Positions 42,688 through 50,276 of a stretch of 64,000 bases of DNA are shown piece after piece. Source of the DNA: JAGVSR01 sp031413815 (lineage in GTDB: Bacteria > Pseudomonadota > Alphaproteobacteria > Rhizobiales > Hyphomicrobiaceae); contig JANOFU010000071.1 in assembly GCA_031413815.1 (NCBI GenBank), forward strand, positions 1 through 64,000, given 5' to 3'. A program made the position numbers and the translations under genes. Within the stretch, counting starts at the first letter, position 1, and each line of letters starts with the position of its first letter. The notes below the pieces were generated by a model. The model had not been told where the DNA came from and did no database searches. It was given only the letters and a program-made list of their open reading frames with translations.

Positions 42688-45114
42688 TCACTGGGCCGTG
42701 GGTTGCGGTGCGACGCCGGTGGTTGGTGCTGACTGAACCCCCGCCGGCGACGCAACCAAGGATTGGAGAAGTGCCTTGCCTTCGTTCGACAACCGGTCAG
42801 GTCCCAAATTCTTGGCGAGAACTCTCGCCACTGCGGTTTGAACTTCGGCCGGAACGCCGTCGGGTTTGGGCAAAGCGCCCTGTGGCTCAGCGCTCAACTT
42901 AGTGGCAACTTTCGAACCCGAATTGCTGAGGAACGATGGCCCGATCCAGAGCTTTTTCGTCCAATCGCCCTTGATGATGATCGGGATCGGCAAATTGGTG
43001 ATGCGCAATTCCTGCTTGATCTGTTTGGTTGGCATGATCACGTCGCCGCGCGACGACACATTCGTTTCACTGCCCGTCAACGACAAATCGGGCGCGCTCC
43101 GGATAATCCCGGTCTTGATGTCATAATTGGCGAGCAGTTTGTCAAAGTTCGTTTGTTTGTTGATGTTGAAGCCCCAACCGCCGTAGTTCCAGATTTGATT
43201 GACCATCAAGCCGATGTCCCAGCCGCGCAGCGCGCCTTTGCCCATAGCGAAACGGGCGTTGCCTGTAAGCGTCGAAACCAGTTGGTTGAGCGTTTGTCCT
43301 GTCGCCGAAGTCGTGATGTCGATGTTGGAATTGCCGGTTAACAGTGGACGGCCGGTCAACTCCTTCATGATCGGTTCAGCCGGGACATTGGTGAGGCGCA
43401 GCGCAACCTTGGCTCGGGGCGGGCGCGACTGGCCGTCGATATCCACCGAGCCAATGGCAGTGCCGCTGCTGACGCCGAGTTCTTCGATGGTGGCGCTGAG
43501 CGTGCCATTGTTAAGAGCGGTTTTGATGCGCCCTTTCTTGAGGTCAAGCTGACCAAAGCCCAATTCGGCGGCATTAATGATGAGATCGAGATCGACGGTC
43601 TTCAGAACATTGAGATTGATGGGGTCGTTGGACCACACGGGTTTTGCGGCGGCAGTGAGCGTCTGGGCTTCAAGAGCGGGATCTTTGCCGTTCTCCACCT
43701 CTTGCAACTCCGCCAGGAGCGCGTCCCATGTGCTGGCAAATCCGTCGTCTGCGGGGCTGACCGCTTCGAGCGATGGTGCAGGCGCGGGGCTGATGCCCGC
43801 AAGCGCGGCGAGATCAATGCGCGGTGTATCAAGTGTACCGGTGATGCGCGGGCGCGCCGCGCTGGCGTCGAGGCGGCCGGTGAAATTGCCCTTGCGGCCA
43901 TCAATGTCGAAGTCCGCTTTTTCCAGATCGACAACATTGCCTGCGACGTTAGTGCGGCCCTTGATCGAGCCCGCGCCAAGTTTGGCAATGCCGTCGTGCG
44001 TGACGCCGAACCATTTGGCGAGCGACCCGATGGCGGCAGTTGAGGCTTCAATATCGCCGTTGAAACTCTTCGTGGTGCCGAGGTCGGCAATGCCGGCCAG
44101 TTTCGCGGTCAGAGATTTGGCCGACAATGTGCCATCGATGGCGGCAGGTTTACCGGCGAGCGCGCCCTTGAGATCGGCAACCGCCACATCATAGGCGACA
44201 GGTTCGCCCTTAAAGGTGGCTTCGCCAACGCCGGTTGTGCGGCCCGTTTTGGGATCAGTCTTGCTCTTGATCGAGACCTTGCCGAGGTCAGCAGGCACGG
44301 TATCCGAGAAACCGAGCCAGACGGAGAGATCGCGCGCCGAGGGACTTGTTGCTTCGATTTCTCCAGCGAGTAACGGCAACTCACCTAACGCTCCGTCGCC
44401 ATTGAGTTTGGCTTTGAGATGTTTGGAATCGATGATCAGGCCGATGACGGTTGATTGCCCGGCAAGCGCGGCTTTCGTGTCCGCGAGACTGAGATCAAAC
44501 CCGAGCGGCTCATTCTTGAAGCGCGCGGTACCCTTGGCGGCCGTTCCGCCCCACTTGGCATCCGATGCGAGCTTGGCATTGATGTCATCGAGCCGGAAGG
44601 ATTGACCCGTTGCGCCATCCGTGTAGGCGACGGTACCTTTGGTGATGCTGGTGACGGGCAACAACATGGGTGTTGCCGATGGCGCGCCACCGAGTGTCCA
44701 ATTGTTGAAGCCCTTCGTGTCGCGCGTCAGATTGAACTCCGGCGTATCGAGGTCCAAGTTTGTGATGTCGTACTTGCCGTTCCAAATGGCTCGCAAGGGC
44801 AACGACGTGCGCAGCGCCTTGGCCTTGAACACCTCTGAGCCCGTCACGCCGTCCGCATTGGCCAATGCGACGTCGTTGAGTTCGATCGAAACAATTTCGC
44901 GGATCGTGTAGCTGCTGCTGCCAACCTTCAGATCGCGTCCCGTTGCATCTCGCACGGCCTTCTGGAGCTGCCCTGTGATCAAACCGCTGGGCGGGATGAA
45001 CACCAACAGCGCAAGCATGGCTAGGATCAAGAGCACCAGTCCGATGGCGAAAATGCCCCAGCGGATTTTGGGTCGCCGCGTCGGCGCCTCAACGGCATCC
45101 GGCGTCGTCGTCAT
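42688..45114 (-). CDS. AsmA-family inner-membrane-anchored protein
   Basis: 808 residues from ATG 45114 (GGGAGG upstream). One N-terminal transmembrane helix (WGIFAIGLVLLILAMLALLVFIPP) is followed by a long beta-rich periplasmic region typical of AsmA: GLITGQLQKAVRDATGRDLKVG near residue 45, multiple FKGEPV / RFKNEPLGFDLSLAD repeats, and a C-terminal AsmA segment (GNARFAMGKGALRGWDIGLMVNQIWNYGG). AsmA-like proteins bridge inner and outer membranes and move phospholipids. The gene is likely first in a row with the M23 and S8/M4 genes, though 150 bases separate it from the former. Confidence 0.87.
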   Translation of the reverse strand: MTTTPDAVEAPTRRPKIRWGIFAIGLVLLILAMLALLVFIPPSGLITGQLQKAVRDATGRDLKVGSSSYTIREIVSIELNDVALANADGVTGSEVFKAKALRTSLPLRAIWNGKYDITNLDLDTPEFNLTRDTKGFNNWTLGGAPSATPMLLPVTSITKGTVAYTDGATGQSFRLDDINAKLASDAKWGGTAAKGTARFKNEPLGFDLSLADTKAALAGQSTVIGLIIDSKHLKAKLNGDGALGELPLLAGEIEATSPSARDLSVWLGFSDTVPADLGKVSIKSKTDPKTGRTTGVGEATFKGEPVAYDVAVADLKGALAGKPAAIDGTLSAKSLTAKLAGIADLGTTKSFNGDIEASTAAIGSLAKWFGVTHDGIAKLGAGSIKGRTNVAGNVVDLEKADFDIDGRKGNFTGRLDASAARPRITGTLDTPRIDLAALAGISPAPAPSLEAVSPADDGFASTWDALLAELQEVENGKDPALEAQTLTAAAKPVWSNDPINLNVLKTVDLDLIINAAELGFGQLDLKKGRIKTALNNGTLSATIEELGVSSGTAIGSVDIDGQSRPPRAKVALRLTNVPAEPIMKELTGRPLLTGNSNIDITTSATGQTLNQLVSTLTGNARFAMGKGALRGWDIGLMVNQIWNYGGWGFNINKQTNFDKLLANYDIKTGIIRSAPDLSLTGSETNVSSRGDVIMPTKQIKQELRITNLPIPIIIKGDWTKKLWIGPSFLSNSGSKVATKLSAEPQGALPKPDGVPAEVQTAVARVLAKNLGPDRLSNEGKALLQSLVASPAGVQSAPTTGVAPQPTAQ

Positions 45115-45330
45115 GGTCGCCTCCCGTTCGTAAGCGAGCACCTGTTTCAAACCGGGTGTCTTGTTGGCAAGTAGTCTAGACTACGATCCTACGACGTTCC
45201 AATGCCCAAGTGTATGACAGTTCGGCCACAGGTTTGATCGGGGCCACTTGATCGCGCCGTGGGGCGGCAGGTATGATACGATGCACTTGGAAAGACTTCG
45301 CTGCAGGTTGCGCCGCTCGGGAGGCTGTTA

Positions 45331-45972
45331 ATGGCCGGGATTGCTCGCTTCGGTTTTGTGATGGCTGGCTTGGCATGGGCTGCTGTGCCAACGGCGTTGG
45401 CCGCCGACACGCTCATTGGCGTCGACTGGTCAGGCGCTGAAGTGAAGGGCTTCGTTGAGGCACGCAAGGCCGAGGCGACGCGCGGATTAGCGCCGGAAAC
45501 GCCCACCAAGCTCGACAAGATGAAGCTGCCGGTGCTGGCCTTCCAAGGAGCACCCGGGTTGGTTCAGAGTTCGTTTCCGGGGCTCGGGCCGCAGCCCGTG
45601 GGTGACCGGCAGATCCACACCGATGAAGCCAATCCGGTTTGGTATCAGATTGTCGATACCTACGGCGATATCTCGGTGAGTGTGGCCGCCGACCTGCGCG
45701 TGCAGCATGAGTTCGATGCTAGCTTCCCCGTTTACCCGACGACGCCGCCGGGCGCCGCGCCACAGGCCGGTCTGCAAGTGTCGGTGATGGATGCAGCCAA
45801 CGAAGAGGGCATGGAAGGGTCAATCGCCGAGTACACGATCACGAAGTTTGGAGTGCCCTATACGGTGACGATCGAATGCACGGCGGCAACCAAAGCGCGC
45901 TGTGCGGATGTCAACCAAATCGGCAAAGACAGCGAGTTGCTGAAGCTGATCGCGGCGCAGCCGCCGGGGTAG
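45331..45972 (+). CDS. exported hypothetical protein
   Basis: 213 residues. Signal peptide FGFVMAGLAWAAVPTALA; GGAGG precedes the ATG. The mature part contains ADTLIGVDWSGAEVKGF, then LPVLAFQG, a WYQIVDTYGDISVSVAADLRVQHEFD segment, and a C-terminal FGVPYTVTIECTAATKARCADVNQIG segment with two Cys. No family was recognised. It is divergent from the AsmA gene over about 216 bases, so a shared promoter region is possible. GGTGTCTGACACC palindromes follow its stop. Confidence 0.7.
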   Translation: MAGIARFGFVMAGLAWAAVPTALAADTLIGVDWSGAEVKGFVEARKAEATRGLAPETPTKLDKMKLPVLAFQGAPGLVQSSFPGLGPQPVGDRQIHTDEANPVWYQIVDTYGDISVSVAADLRVQHEFDASFPVYPTTPPGAAPQAGLQVSVMDAANEEGMEGSIAEYTITKFGVPYTVTIECTAATKARCADVNQIGKDSELLKLIAAQPPG

Positions 45973-45982
45973 GTTGCAGTAT

Positions 45983-46016
45983 GGTGTCTGACACCTCTAA
46001 GTGGTGTCTGACACCA
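45983..46016. repeat. paired GGTGTCTGACACC palindromes between convergent genes
   Basis: Two identical 13-base palindromes GGTGTCTGACACC at 45983-45995 and 46002-46014, six bases apart. They fill the gap between the stop codons of two convergent genes (45972 and 46024) and could serve as transcript ends for both. Confidence 0.75.
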
Positions 46017-46023
46017 ATCGTGA

Positions 46024-47388
46024 TCACCCCACCACATTGCCGCTGATCGAAACACGTGAGTTGTCGATTTTTTCGATGGCGAGGTCGGGGCCGAACGGGA
46101 CGCCGTCCTGCATCGCGCGGATGGCGCCGTCCGTCGTTCCAGAAATCATGTTGCCGCTGATCATGCAGGTGCCGGCGCGCGCGTCCGACGTGATTTGAAT
46201 GCCGACCTTGGCCTCGCGAATGAGGTTCTGCGTCACCATGCAATTGCGCATATGGCGGCCCCAGCCCACCTGAATGCCGCAGGTTGGCGCGTCCTCGATG
46301 ACGTTGCCCGACACGATGCTGTCAGCCTCGACACCGATGCCTTCGCCGCGCTTGTCCTGCGGTTCGTTTTCGCGGCGGAAGAGGTTGCGGATCAAATTTC
46401 CCTGCACGCTTGCCAAGCGTCCGCCTTCGTTGAAGTTGGTCACTGAGATACCAGAGGCGGCCGTATCGACGACGTTGTTGGCGATGACCGCGCCTTCGAA
46501 ACCGAACTCGGCGTAGAGCGCGACTTCGCCGAGGCGCTGGCACGAATTGCCGAGCATCTGGATGTTCGATGCGGCATTGCCGCGAATGGCCGAGTAAGCG
46601 CAGTCAGAGATGCGGTTGTTGGACACGACGACGGCGCCCGCGCGATAGACGTTGATGCCATTGCCGTTCTGGCCGGAACCGCCGCCCTTACTGGAAATGC
46701 GCGCGATGCGGTTCGATGTGACGAGCGTGCCGTCTTCGCCGGTCTTGCTGCGCCAGACTTGGATGCCGTTGTTGCCACAATCACGGACGGTGTTGTACGC
46801 TATCTTGAGCCCCAATGCGTCGAGGCTGAAAATCCCGGTCAACAGTGCGTTATGTACGGTGCAGCCGGTGATCGTCCCCGAGCAACCGGTGAGTGAGATG
46901 CCGTTGACGAGGGACTGGCGCACGGTGAGGCGCGACAGGCGCACGCCAGCGCAGTTTTCAAGGGCTATCAGCGCCGGGTCTTCGCCGCCCGTGGGAGCAA
47001 TAAGCAGGCCGTCAATGGTGAGGTCTTCGATGGCGATGTTGGCGGCAGCCTTCGCCACCAGAACGGCCGCGCCGCCAGTAAACTCTAGGATTGTGAGGCC
47101 GCTGGACCCCGACAAGCGTGTGCCATCGCGCAGCGTCAGTGTGCCAACGCGGAACACGCCCGGTGGCAAATGGACCGGCGCTCCGGCTTTGGCAGCGGCA
47201 TCGATCGCGGTTTGAATGGTCAGGGTCTGATCGGATTTGGCATCGGGCGTGAGATCAACGCGGCCAGGCAAGCCCGCGTGAAGTTCGGCCGGGGCCTTGT
47301 CGCGCGGGCCGGCCAGGGCGGCACCGGCTGCGACAGCCGTGCCGAGGCCCGCAGCAGCGGACAGGATCGAGCGGCGGTTAACGGTCAT
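46024..47388 (-). CDS. Tat-exported parallel-beta-helix repeat protein (TIGR03808-like)
   Basis: 454 residues. Twin-arginine signal VNRRSILSAAAGLGTAVAAGAALAG directly after the start at 47388 (GGGAGCC upstream). The body is a right-handed beta-helix with repeated N-N-x-I/V turns: GVFRVGTLTLRDGTRLSGSSG, TGCTVHNALLTGIFSLD, AYNTVRDCGNNGIQVW, ISDCAYSAIRGNAASNIQMLGN, GNVIEDAPTCGIQVGWGRHM. It matches the description of the TIGR03808 twin-arginine repeat family common in Rhizobiales (from memory). Polysaccharide binding or lyase-like fold is plausible; no catalytic site is evident. Confidence 0.85.
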   Translation of the reverse strand: MTVNRRSILSAAAGLGTAVAAGAALAGPRDKAPAELHAGLPGRVDLTPDAKSDQTLTIQTAIDAAAKAGAPVHLPPGVFRVGTLTLRDGTRLSGSSGLTILEFTGGAAVLVAKAAANIAIEDLTIDGLLIAPTGGEDPALIALENCAGVRLSRLTVRQSLVNGISLTGCSGTITGCTVHNALLTGIFSLDALGLKIAYNTVRDCGNNGIQVWRSKTGEDGTLVTSNRIARISSKGGGSGQNGNGINVYRAGAVVVSNNRISDCAYSAIRGNAASNIQMLGNSCQRLGEVALYAEFGFEGAVIANNVVDTAASGISVTNFNEGGRLASVQGNLIRNLFRRENEPQDKRGEGIGVEADSIVSGNVIEDAPTCGIQVGWGRHMRNCMVTQNLIREAKVGIQITSDARAGTCMISGNMISGTTDGAIRAMQDGVPFGPDLAIEKIDNSRVSISGNVVG

Positions 47389-47568
47389 GGCGGCGGCTCC
47401 CAGACGTTCGTGCTCCGCACGGGGAAGCACGATCTGGGCCAGACGCGGCCGGAGTTAGAACGCCTGCGCACATCCGGTGAGGCGCATGAACTCCGTTGTC
47501 CCGATCGTCGAAGCCTTGGAAGTCTTGCAGAGGCGCGGACAGGCCAATGACGCGAGCGGCACCAGATG

Positions 47569-47904
47569 TCAGTCCGGAGCCCGTGCGCCGCGCGACGTTT
47601 GATTGTTGATCAGGTCGACGAGGTCCTTCGCCTCCTTAAGGCCAAGACCCGTCGCTAAGCGCACATCGCGGATGGCTTCGATAACTTGGCCATTGGCCAG
47701 TAGGGCTTCCGTGCTGGCGCGCACCTGTGGCGACATTTGTACGGCTCGCTCGCGGGTGGACATTTCGGCGGCGCGGTGTTGCTGCTTGCGCGCTTCACGG
47801 CGGCGCGGGTCACGCGATCCCGCCGTCAAGCGGCCGATGATGATGCCGGTCAGCAGCACTGCGAGGATGTGGAGGAGGGTGTAGTCGGGGGAGGAGAGGT
47901 CCAC
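47569..47904 (-). CDS. membrane-anchored protein with ribosomal L7/L12 C-terminal-like domain
   Basis: 111 residues. A transmembrane helix near residues 8-28 (TLLHILAVLLTGIIIGRL), then a basic linker, then a segment at about 70-103 (LANGQVIEAIRDVRLATGLGLKEAKDLVDLI) that matches the L7/L12 C-terminal fold motif KxxxIKxVRxxTGLGLKEAKxLVD. This fold occurs outside ribosomes in small regulators. The role here is unknown. About 180 bases upstream of the Tat gene lack coding sequence. Confidence 0.78.
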   Translation of the reverse strand: MDLSSPDYTLLHILAVLLTGIIIGRLTAGSRDPRRREARKQQHRAAEMSTRERAVQMSPQVRASTEALLANGQVIEAIRDVRLATGLGLKEAKDLVDLINNQTSRGARAPD

Positions 47905-47926
47905 GGAACGTCCTCGGACATGCGGT

Positions 47927-48181
47927 TTATCGGATCAGGCGATCATACTCTGAATGTGAGCCGATCGAGTACCATAGAAAGCCACCTTCCGTTTCAAGTG
48001 CCAATGCGCGGTAATGAATGCCGACGCGGGTCCACCACCGGCACCCGATCTTTTTGAAGTGGAGCGACGGCGGATTGGGTTTTTTTGGCAGCTCAAAGGA
48101 CTTGTCCGCCTGCTTGCGGATGGCCAGAGGAAGCTCGTTGTATGCCTTCCAGAAATCGTGATCGGCCAAATGCTGTGCCAC
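47927..48181 (-). CDS. RelE/ParE-type toxin of a toxin-antitoxin pair
   Basis: 84 residues, GTG start with GGGGAAG upstream. The core QHLADHDFWKAYNELPLAIRKQADKSFELPKKPNPPSLHFKKIGCRWWTRVGIHYRALALE, ending FLWYSIGSHSEYDRLI, has the RelE/ParE fold pattern: long helices followed by basic strands and the HSEYD end. The antitoxin gene lies just upstream on the same strand (30-base gap). Type II toxins of this class usually cleave mRNA or poison gyrase; which one cannot be read from sequence. Confidence 0.8.
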   Translation of the reverse strand: MAQHLADHDFWKAYNELPLAIRKQADKSFELPKKPNPPSLHFKKIGCRWWTRVGIHYRALALETEGGFLWYSIGSHSEYDRLIR

Positions 48182-48211
48182 TTGGCATTCTTCCCCAACA
48201 CCGGCGTGACG

Positions 48212-48412
48212 TTAAAGATCCCGCACGCGCCCTGCCTTAAGATTGGCGAGTGCCCGTTCTTCGAGTTTATCCAGCTTGCCTGCCTTGGCGTCGCGCTCGA
48301 TCTGGGCGTCCCATAGGTCTGCTTCCAGTTCGTCGAGGAATGCGCGCAATTTCGCCAGATCTTCGGTCGAGAGCTCCGTGACGGCCTTTTCGATGTCTTC
48401 GAGTTTGGTCAT
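48212..48412 (-). CDS. antitoxin partner of the RelE/ParE-type toxin
   Basis: 66 residues, acidic and helical: MTKLEDIEKAVTELSTEDLAKLRAFLDELEADLWDAQIERDAKAGKLDKLEERALANLKAGRVRDL. The C-terminal KLDKLEERALANLKAGR is a typical toxin-wrapping motif seen in small RelB/ParD-like antitoxins. It lies 30 bases before the toxin in the usual antitoxin-first order. Autorepression from its own promoter near 48420-48460 is expected for the class but not seen directly. Confidence 0.8.
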   Translation of the reverse strand: MTKLEDIEKAVTELSTEDLAKLRAFLDELEADLWDAQIERDAKAGKLDKLEERALANLKAGRVRDL

Positions 48413-48571
48413 ACGGCAAAGCGTACACTAAAACTGTAACGCCGTGTAGGGGCGGGCTAACACCCAGGAACGCCGTTAAAGTTGACTTCGTAAACCATTT
48501 GCAATTGACAGCAGACAAGATCCATCTTCTGCCGAGTCACTGTTTTTTCGGGGTCATTGCCACGCTGCACC

Positions 48572-49903
48572 TCAACAGCACGCCACGCCAGACCCGCTTG
48601 AACAGCACCCCGGCGTGGTCCAGAACTTGGCAGATAGCACGGGCGCAAAGCCACCGCCTGGAGTGCGCATGTTGGTCGTTTGGCCTTGGTACAGCCGCGC
48701 CGCTGTCAGCTGGACGTTTCCATTGTATGTGTAATTTCGAATGTCGGCTTTGAGCTGGCGCCGTTCGCCGTCGACCACAACGGACCGGGTGCTGGGCACG
48801 ACAAGATCTTGGGCCACGTAGCCACCGGCCAGGATTGTTTCCCATACGCGTTTCGTAATTTTGTCGCCGCGATAGGCGGCCTTGCTGGCATAGCCGGACG
48901 TGGGTTTGAAGAACAATGTCGCGCGCCGTGACCACAGGTCTTGATCCATGGCCGGCGTCACGAGGATCGTTTTGGGAATGCCCTGTGCCAGGAGTGCAAT
49001 CGTTGCTTCAGGCACATTCCATCCGCGCAGCAGATCCGCGTCTGTCAGGCGCACGAGATTACGTTTGTCGGCAAACATCGCGTGAGACCAAGGATTGGGA
49101 GTCACAACAACGTGCCGTGCCAAGTACGCGTCGCGGAGGGCTTTGCTTTCGGGCAATTCGAGGCTGAAATCCGTGAGGCGATTGTAGACGAGATCGATGG
49201 GCAGTCCGTCGAGCTTCAGTGTGCCGTCCACGTAGGAAAGGTTCCCGGGCGGCGTGATCACCGCCGTCAATCCGTGACTTTGGAACAGCTTCTGGAACAG
49301 AACGAATTCCGGATAGAGGTATTGGCTCTCCGGCGCGACATCGACGATGGCGATGGTGTTGAGCGGCTGGCTGCCGCGCTCGTTGCGCCAGTCGTCGAGG
49401 AAGCTCTTGAAAAACGCGGCTTCGGCATTCTCCGGGCCGGACATGACGGCCAGTAGCGCGTTGACGGGCAGGCAGCACGCTTTCTGGGCTTTCGCGAGGA
49501 CCGCGTTGAGCAGTCCACCGCCGGCGTTGGTATTGATTTCGATGAGCTTGGGGCCGTCGTCGCCGAGGTGGAAGTCGTAGCCCATGAGAACGCCGGTCGC
49601 GCCGGGTTTCATGCGGGCGATGGCGGGCGCAGTGGCGAGGGCGGCGGCTTGGTAGGCGGGTAACCGGGCCACGTCCTCGATGGCGCGGATGACCTCGGCC
49701 ATGCGGGTCATGTGGTCAGGCTTGAGGTAGACTGGCAGTGCGGACATGAGCGTCGGATGCGAGTCACTGAGCCGGGAGCCGAAGCCAGCCTCTCCAACAT
49801 CTGCATCGAGCTTGCGAAACAGGGCCGCCCGGTCGAGGGAAATGCAGGTGCAATCGGCATTCAGCTTGTCAGGGTCGAGGATCATGCCGGTCAATGGCTC
49901 CAA
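48572..49903 (-). CDS. ATP-grasp-like hypothetical protein
   Basis: 443 residues, no signal peptide. Seen: GYDFHLGDDGPKLIEINTNAGGGLLNAVL (about residues 109-137), where LIEINTNAGG is reminiscent of the metal/ATP-binding strand of ATP-grasp ligases. Then DLVYNRLTDFSLELPES, HAMFADKRNLVRLTDADLLRGW, ATLFFKPTSGYASKAAYRGDKI near residue 335 (Lys plus Gly-rich loop), GGYVAQDLVVPS and LKADIRNYTYNGNVQLTAARLYQGQTTNMRTPGGGFAPV. These fit an ATP-grasp peptide or amine ligase; partners unknown. The last residues (PGCCSSGSGVACC) look atypical, so the true C-terminus may have been altered. Confidence 0.65.
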   Translation of the reverse strand: MEPLTGMILDPDKLNADCTCISLDRAALFRKLDADVGEAGFGSRLSDSHPTLMSALPVYLKPDHMTRMAEVIRAIEDVARLPAYQAAALATAPAIARMKPGATGVLMGYDFHLGDDGPKLIEINTNAGGGLLNAVLAKAQKACCLPVNALLAVMSGPENAEAAFFKSFLDDWRNERGSQPLNTIAIVDVAPESQYLYPEFVLFQKLFQSHGLTAVITPPGNLSYVDGTLKLDGLPIDLVYNRLTDFSLELPESKALRDAYLARHVVVTPNPWSHAMFADKRNLVRLTDADLLRGWNVPEATIALLAQGIPKTILVTPAMDQDLWSRRATLFFKPTSGYASKAAYRGDKITKRVWETILAGGYVAQDLVVPSTRSVVVDGERRQLKADIRNYTYNGNVQLTAARLYQGQTTNMRTPGGGFAPVLSAKFWTTPGCCSSGSGVACC

Positions 49904-49928
49904 GGCGTCATGACGAGGCGAACGGGTC

Positions 49929-50188
49929 TCAGCGCTTCTTGCGTTTCAGATGGCAGACTTTGGTGCAGGATCCGTCGGCGTTTTTGCGCCAGCGGCCGCC
50001 GGGGTTCTTTGGAGGCTCGTTATAGATGTAGTACTCGGCGCGGTGGTTTTTATTGAACGTTTGATTTGAAACATCGTGGCCACCGGCGCGGACGTTTTGC
50101 CGAAGTAGACTTCGGCGGTAGTGGGGGCCGTGCTCAGTAAGGCCAGAGAGACAATGGCCAGTGCAATTTTTCCGGTCGTGCATTTCAT
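49929..50188 (-). pseudogene. small exported protein interrupted by an apparent frameshift
   Basis: From the ATG at 50188 one frame gives a signal peptide (KIALAIVSLALLSTAPTTAEVYFGK) and then poor sequence to 49946. A second frame carries NVRAGGHDVSNQTFNKNHRAEYYIYNEPPKNPGGRWRKNADGSCTKVCHLKRKKR to 49929, which looks like the authentic mature domain. Joining them near 50090 needs one extra base, so a one-base deletion (true mutation or sequence error) is likely. The basic C-terminus and two Cys suggest a small secreted protein. Function unknown. Confidence 0.5.
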
Positions 50189-50276
50189 GGTTGTCTTACC
50201 TGTGACGGATGCCGTCGTGTGGGCCGGAGTGCGGACTATCGCATCCCTCACCCCGTGCGCCAATGCTGCGAGGTTT

